Part shown: piece by piece, positions 60,857-64,000 of the stretch | Layout of the letters: the number at the start of each line of letters is the position of its first letter | Position numbering within the stretch: the stretch's first letter is position 1 | NCBI RefSeq assembly: GCF_000719095.1 | Contig: NZ_JOEH01000011.1 | Coordinates: forward strand, 124,001-188,000 | DNA length: 64,000 nucleotides | Source of the DNA: Streptacidiphilus jeojiense | GTDB taxonomy: Bacteria; Actinomycetota; Actinomycetes; Streptomycetales; Streptomycetaceae | Reading direction: 5' to 3' | Program-made: the position numbers and the translations under genes | Notes under the pieces: model-generated | What the model was told of the DNA's origin: nothing | Seen by the model: only the letters and a program-made list of their open reading frames with translations | Databases searched by the model: none

Positions 60857-60915
60857 AATAGGCAGAGAGCAAGTCGACCGGTTGACCGGGGTTGATTGCG
60901 AGCACGTTACCCACG

Positions 60916-60939
60916 GATCACTAGATCGATCCAGTGATC
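60916..60939. promoter_or_regulatory. palindromic operator (distal)
   Basis: GATCACTAGATCGATCCAGTGATC: the same ACTAGATCGATC core with one mismatch in the last arm and outer GATC/GATC repeats. It is centred 79 bp from the proximal site, about 7.5 helical turns, suggesting cooperative or looping binding by the divergent LacI regulator. Confidence 0.75.
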
Positions 60940-61263
60940 GGATGGCACGTGTTTGCGGCGCACCCCGCCGTCCCCTGAGCGCCGAGCTGCGACAAGGAGG
61001 CCCACCGCGCATCGGCAGCTCCCCGCCCTGAACCCCTGAACTGCCCAGACACGCCCCCGCGCGGACGTCCACCGCCCCTGCAGGAGCCGGAGGCCGCGCC
61101 GTGCGCAACCTAAGCGTGCAAAGCGCAGGAGCCTCAGCGCGGTCTCCCGGCAACGAACACCGGGGCCCGGGTCAGCCGCGCACCGACTGCGCCGCGGTTC
61201 GCCTTAGAATCCACAAGGCCTGCTCGCGCCGCCCGGCGCGGCAATCGCTGCGGGGAGTGACTC

Positions 61264-62196
61264 ATGGACGGTCGCAAGCGGGTCACGCTCAAGGACGTCG
61301 CCGCAGCCAGCGGCGTCTCACGCGCGACCGCCAGCTTCGTCCTCAACGACGACCCCAGGCAGAGCTTCCCCGCCAGTACCCGCGACCGGGTCCGACGGGC
61401 CGCCCATGAGCTCGGATACGTGCCCCACGGCCTGGCCCGTGCCCTGCGCGAGGGCACCTCACGGATCGTCGTGCTCAACCTGGACCGAGAGCTCGAAGGC
61501 AACTACTGCCAGAGCTACATCCGCGGCCTCGACGACGAACTCGCCGCCCACGACCACGTCCTGCTGGTGCGCCACGGCCACGCGGCCCCCCAGGCCACCC
61601 AGCAGATCCTGGACACCATCGTGCCCCGCGCCGTCCTGCGCTTCGGCGAGGCCTACCTCAGCGGACACGCCCTGGAGGACCAGGGCGGCGGGTGGAACGA
61701 CGGCCTGGCCGCCCACGCCGCCCTGCAGATCCGCTACCTCGCCCAGGCCGGCCACCGCCACATCGCGCTCGCCCTCCCCGACACCGACTCCCCACTCATC
61801 GCCGTACGCGAGCAGTTCGCAGCCGAAGCCGCGCGGGGACTGGACCTACCCCCCATCCAGCCCTTCGTCGTACCCCTCCCCCGCACCGGACAGCAGACCG
61901 CAGTCCAGGCCTTTCTCCAGGCCCACCCACAGGTCACCGCCATCGCCGCCTTCGATGACCGCGTGGCCCTGCGCGCCCTCGCCTCCCTGCACGACCTCGG
62001 CATCGACGTCCCGGGGCAGATCGCCGTGATGGGCTTCGACGACACCGAGTACGGCAGCCTCACCACCCCGGCCCTCACCACCGTCCACATCGACGCCGAA
62101 GCCCACGGACGACGCTCCGCCCGCGCCGCTCTGGGCCTGGACGACACCGGCCTTCCCAGCACCCCCGCCCGCGTGATCGCCCGCGGATCAGCCTGA
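61264..62196 (+). CDS. LacI family regulator of the C1 module
   Basis: A 310-residue LacI-type regulator. The helix-turn-helix is VTLKDVAAASGVSRATASFVLN (positions about 7-28) with hinge YVPHGLARALREGT; a sensor domain occupies about 60-300. It is divergently placed 456 bp from the LigM-like operon, and two 16-bp palindromes with central CG lie between. It probably represses the operon until the methylated compound or a metabolite binds. Ligand and direct control are inferred. Confidence 0.9.
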   Translation: MDGRKRVTLKDVAAASGVSRATASFVLNDDPRQSFPASTRDRVRRAAHELGYVPHGLARALREGTSRIVVLNLDRELEGNYCQSYIRGLDDELAAHDHVLLVRHGHAAPQATQQILDTIVPRAVLRFGEAYLSGHALEDQGGGWNDGLAAHAALQIRYLAQAGHRHIALALPDTDSPLIAVREQFAAEAARGLDLPPIQPFVVPLPRTGQQTAVQAFLQAHPQVTAIAAFDDRVALRALASLHDLGIDVPGQIAVMGFDDTEYGSLTTPALTTVHIDAEAHGRRSARAALGLDDTGLPSTPARVIARGSA

Positions 62197-62329
62197 TCCC
62201 GAGGGCAAGGCGGAAGCCTCCGCCGGGCCCGCGTTCCTTCTTGCACCGGTCGCAGTTCCGGCGCAGGTATGTCGAGGTGAACACGATGGTGTTGAGGAAC
62301 GCCGAGTCGTCGGGGTGCGGATCGCTCAC
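62075..62329 (-). CDS. possible small zinc-ribbon protein (C-terminal extent doubtful)
   Basis: From GTG 62329, which overlaps the stop of the preceding gene (GTGA), a protein begins SDPHPDDSAFLNTIVFTSTY and continues LRRNCDRCKKERGPGGG. About the first 40 residues look genuine, with a CxxC. After 62200 the frame runs antisense to the LacI gene and becomes Arg-rich, so the true gene may be truncated or frameshifted here. The coupling to the two upstream small genes is its best support. Confidence 0.38.
   Translation of the reverse strand: MSDPHPDDSAFLNTIVFTSTYLRRNCDRCKKERGPGGGFRLALGIRLIRGRSRGRGCWEGRCRPGPERRGRSVVRGLRRRCGRW
62209..62224 (+). terminator. short hairpin after LacI gene
   Basis: GGCGGA-AGCC-TCCGCC, a 6-bp stem 13 bp past the LacI stop, extended by GGGCCCGCG. 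Weak compared with the other terminators. Confidence 0.35.
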
Positions 62330-62568
62330 GGCTTGGGCTCCTCGGGGCAGTCCGGGCACGAGAACAGGCGGAACGTCACCACACGCCGGTAGCTGCCGTG
62401 CTGGTGCACGCTCTCGGTCGTGCCGACCGGGACGCGGTCTCCGCTGAGGGTGGTCTTGCACCAGACGCAGCGCAGGCCGCGGCACTGGTCGATGTGCAGG
62501 TCCCACGGATGCGGCAGCACCCTGACGGCGACCGTGTCCAGGGCGACGGGTTCCGGCGGGGCGGTCAT
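62326..62568 (-). CDS. small zinc-ribbon protein
   Basis: An 80-residue protein with two CxxC pairs: LRCVWCKTTLSG and FSCPDCPEEP, plus Cys in DQCRGL, arranged as a rubredoxin-like zinc ribbon. ATG 62568 overlaps the upstream gene's stop (ATGA). Similar short proteins lie beside XRE-type regulators in actinomycete accessory regions. Function unknown. Confidence 0.65.
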   Translation of the reverse strand: MTAPPEPVALDTVAVRVLPHPWDLHIDQCRGLRCVWCKTTLSGDRVPVGTTESVHQHGSYRRVVTFRLFSCPDCPEEPKP

Positions 62569-62789
62569 GGCCGGTCCGCCCGCGGTGGCTGGTCGGCGAC
62601 GTGCCGGGGGCAGGCGACGACAGGCCATCCGTACCGGGCGCCGTCCCCGTCGCCGGTGTAGACGTGGCCAGCCGCGACCAGCGGACCGACGGTGGTGCCG
62701 CAGTCGAAGCACGCCAGGGCGTGGAGCCGGACGAGGACCTGGTCGTCGACCGGTAGGGCGAGCGTGGGTGCTTCGGCTGTGTTCGCCAT
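62565..62789 (-). CDS. small Cys/His-rich hypothetical protein
   Basis: A 74-residue protein, likely metal-binding: ACFDCGTTVG and VVACPRHVAD supply three Cys and a His. ATG 62789. It overlaps the next small gene by 4 bp (ATGA), giving a coupled minus-strand set of two or three small proteins downstream of the XRE-DUF5753 gene (62-bp gap). Confidence 0.65.
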   Translation of the reverse strand: MANTAEAPTLALPVDDQVLVRLHALACFDCGTTVGPLVAAGHVYTGDGDGARYGWPVVACPRHVADQPPRADRP

Positions 62790-62851
62790 GGAACGGACGT
62801 TAGGGACGGCTGGTTTCCGACCTCAACGAGATTGCGGGTAGTTGCGTGTTT

Positions 62852-63700
62852 TCACCCGAGTGCGGCTATGGCGTTGGTGATCAACGCGCGGGCCTGGGAG
62901 CCGTATACGGCGTGGGCCTGTAGTTCGCTGAAAGTCTGGAGGTACTCGCTCAGCTCGCTGGCCGCGGTGATCCTCACGCGTGCTGTCACCAGCTCGATTT
63001 CGGCGATGTGGTCGTCAACGACCGCGAAGGTTTCCACCGGCCACAGAGTGCGTTCAGCTGTGAAGGGGATGATGCCCAGGCTGACGCGGGGCAGCGGCAT
63101 GACGGACAGGAGGTGCCCGAGCTGACCGGCCATCACGGAAGCGTCGGCGATGCGGTAGCGCAGGACTGATTCCTCGATCACGCACACGATCCGCCGCTCT
63201 CCCTCGTGCATGAGTTCAGCTCGGTGCATCCGCTGGGCGACGGCTTGTTCCAGGTCGCGGGGGGAAGTCGCTGCCGCAGCGAACCGCGCCAGGATCGCAG
63301 CCGCGTAGCCACGGCTTTGGAACATTCCCGGTACGGCGTCGGAGCTGTAGAAGCGTAGGAGCCGTGCCCGGGTGTACGCCTCGGTGTAGGACTCTTGGAG
63401 CCGCTTCAAGCCGAGGCGTTGGAGGCGCTTCCATTCGGCGTACGCCGTCCCGACTGCTCGCGAGGCGGCGATGAGTTCGGGGATCTGGTCGTCGGCTCCG
63501 CAGGCAGTGCACCAGGCTCGGATGTCGGCGTCCGAGGGGGCGGCTTTGGCTTCCTGGAGCCGCGAGGTTTTGGCGGGGTGCCAGCCGCACCGGGCAGACA
63601 ATTCCCGCCCGGTCAGGCCGGCGTCCCTGCGCAGCCCCTGGAGGCGGTCGGCGAGTGCCTTCCGGGCGGCTTGGGCGCTTGACGACGGTGAAGCGGGCAT
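62852..63700 (-). CDS. XRE regulator with DUF5753 domain
   Basis: A 282-residue protein. The N-terminal helix-turn-helix (about 18-60, LTGRELSARCGWHPAKTSRLQE) is followed by a DUF5753 domain (about 95-275) with FYSSDAVPGMFQSRGYAAAIL and LGIIPFTAERTLWPVETFAVVDD. This architecture occurs in dozens of copies per Streptomyces genome, usually beside DUF397 or DUF6879 genes, and resembles BldB/WhiJ-type developmental systems. It follows the DUF6879 gene by 27 bp on the same strand. Confidence 0.9.
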   Translation of the reverse strand: MPASPSSSAQAARKALADRLQGLRRDAGLTGRELSARCGWHPAKTSRLQEAKAAPSDADIRAWCTACGADDQIPELIAASRAVGTAYAEWKRLQRLGLKRLQESYTEAYTRARLLRFYSSDAVPGMFQSRGYAAAILARFAAAATSPRDLEQAVAQRMHRAELMHEGERRIVCVIEESVLRYRIADASVMAGQLGHLLSVMPLPRVSLGIIPFTAERTLWPVETFAVVDDHIAEIELVTARVRITAASELSEYLQTFSELQAHAVYGSQARALITNAIAALG

Positions 63701-63727
63701 GGGCTGGCTGTCCGGTGTTCGTGGGGA

Positions 63728-64000
63728 TCAGAGGCTGTACTTCTGATGGGGGGTGGCGCGCTGCCAGACGGTGTCGAAGGCGTCGGCGCAGAGCTTGACC
63801 ACGGCTGGTTCGGTGCGGATCTCGTGGCCGACGAGTTCACCGTCGCCGGTGAAGTGCCCGAAGCGGACGAGGGTGTCGTCGAACAGCCAGTAGTCGTTGC
63901 CGGGTAGTGCGATGTCGGAGGCCAGCTTTCTGGGGAGCCAGCGGACGTTCTCGCCGAGGCTGAGGTTCACCGCCGTAGATGCGTGCTCCCACCTCATGTA
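63728..64000 (-). CDS. DUF6879 family protein (5' end outside window)
   Basis: The last 90 residues of a DUF6879 protein, partial because the frame stays open to the window edge. The region YMRWEHASTAVNLSLGENVR and DYWLFDDTLVRFGHF matches the C-terminal half of the family (about 170 residues in full), so the ATG at 63997 is internal. It pairs with the downstream XRE-DUF5753 gene. Such pairs are toxin-antitoxin-like or developmental in proposals, unproven. Confidence 0.75.
   Translation of the reverse strand, partial: YMRWEHASTAVNLSLGENVRWLPRKLASDIALPGNDYWLFDDTLVRFGHFTGDGELVGHEIRTEPAVVKLCADAFDTVWQRATPHQKYSL

Overview
The window is very GC-rich, with codon use, GTG starts, short intergenic gaps and family content typical of Streptomycetaceae (Streptomyces, Kitasatospora or Streptacidiphilus; the genus cannot be fixed from this window). 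A tap-tpg pair (10.2-12.8 kb), which encodes the telomere-associated and terminal proteins of linear Streptomyces chromosomes, suggests a chromosome-arm location. No rRNA, tRNA, CRISPR array, complete insertion sequence or integrase was seen.

Layout. 0-9 kb: a MerR-controlled quinone-oxidoreductase-like gene, an LD-carboxypeptidase, a MarR/MFS/hydrolase operon with a palindromic leaderless promoter, LtrA, an XRE regulator with Ohr, and an M48 protease. 10-15.5 kb: tpg, tap, a Mug-type glycosylase, a frameshifted remnant and a DEDDh exonuclease. 15.6-22.3 kb: a secreted Rpf-LysM-NlpC/P60 wall hydrolase behind a c-di-AMP (ydaO) riboswitch; an operon of a REC-thioredoxin-reductase fusion, a cNMP-domain histidine kinase and a UBP zinc finger; a zinc-free bL36 paralogue; and an orphan egtD. 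22.3-32.9 kb: accessory enzymes (serine hydrolase, SMI1/KNR4, DUF4232 lipoprotein, NDH-2-like enzyme, dienelactone hydrolase, YkgJ-pentapeptide protein, FMN reductase/TetR pair, S53 peptidase).

33-39 kb is a fermentation island unexpected in an aerobic actinomycete: adhE, pflB and pflA, with a perfect Rex-type operator before pflB. 39-49 kb: small membrane proteins, AI-2E exporter, MarR/cupin, a LacI regulator with three operators facing a secreted GH16 enzyme, an XRE/carboxymuconolactone decarboxylase pair and two roadblock-like proteins. 49-56.6 kb: VOC protein, membrane protein/TetR pair, YbjQ-like protein, and an ABC transporter diverging from a two-component system.

56.6-62.2 kb is a compact C1 module on the minus strand: a LigM/DesA/DmdA-like GcvT-family methyltransferase, metF, purU and folD. 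A LacI regulator diverges from it and two ACTAGATCGATC-type palindromes lie between. Together these could move a methyl group from a methylated substrate to tetrahydrofolate, oxidise it and release formate. The right edge holds small zinc-ribbon proteins and an XRE-DUF5753/DUF6879 pair typical of actinomycete accessory DNA. Many genes are translationally coupled by ATGA/GTGA overlaps, and hairpin terminators separate several convergent units.
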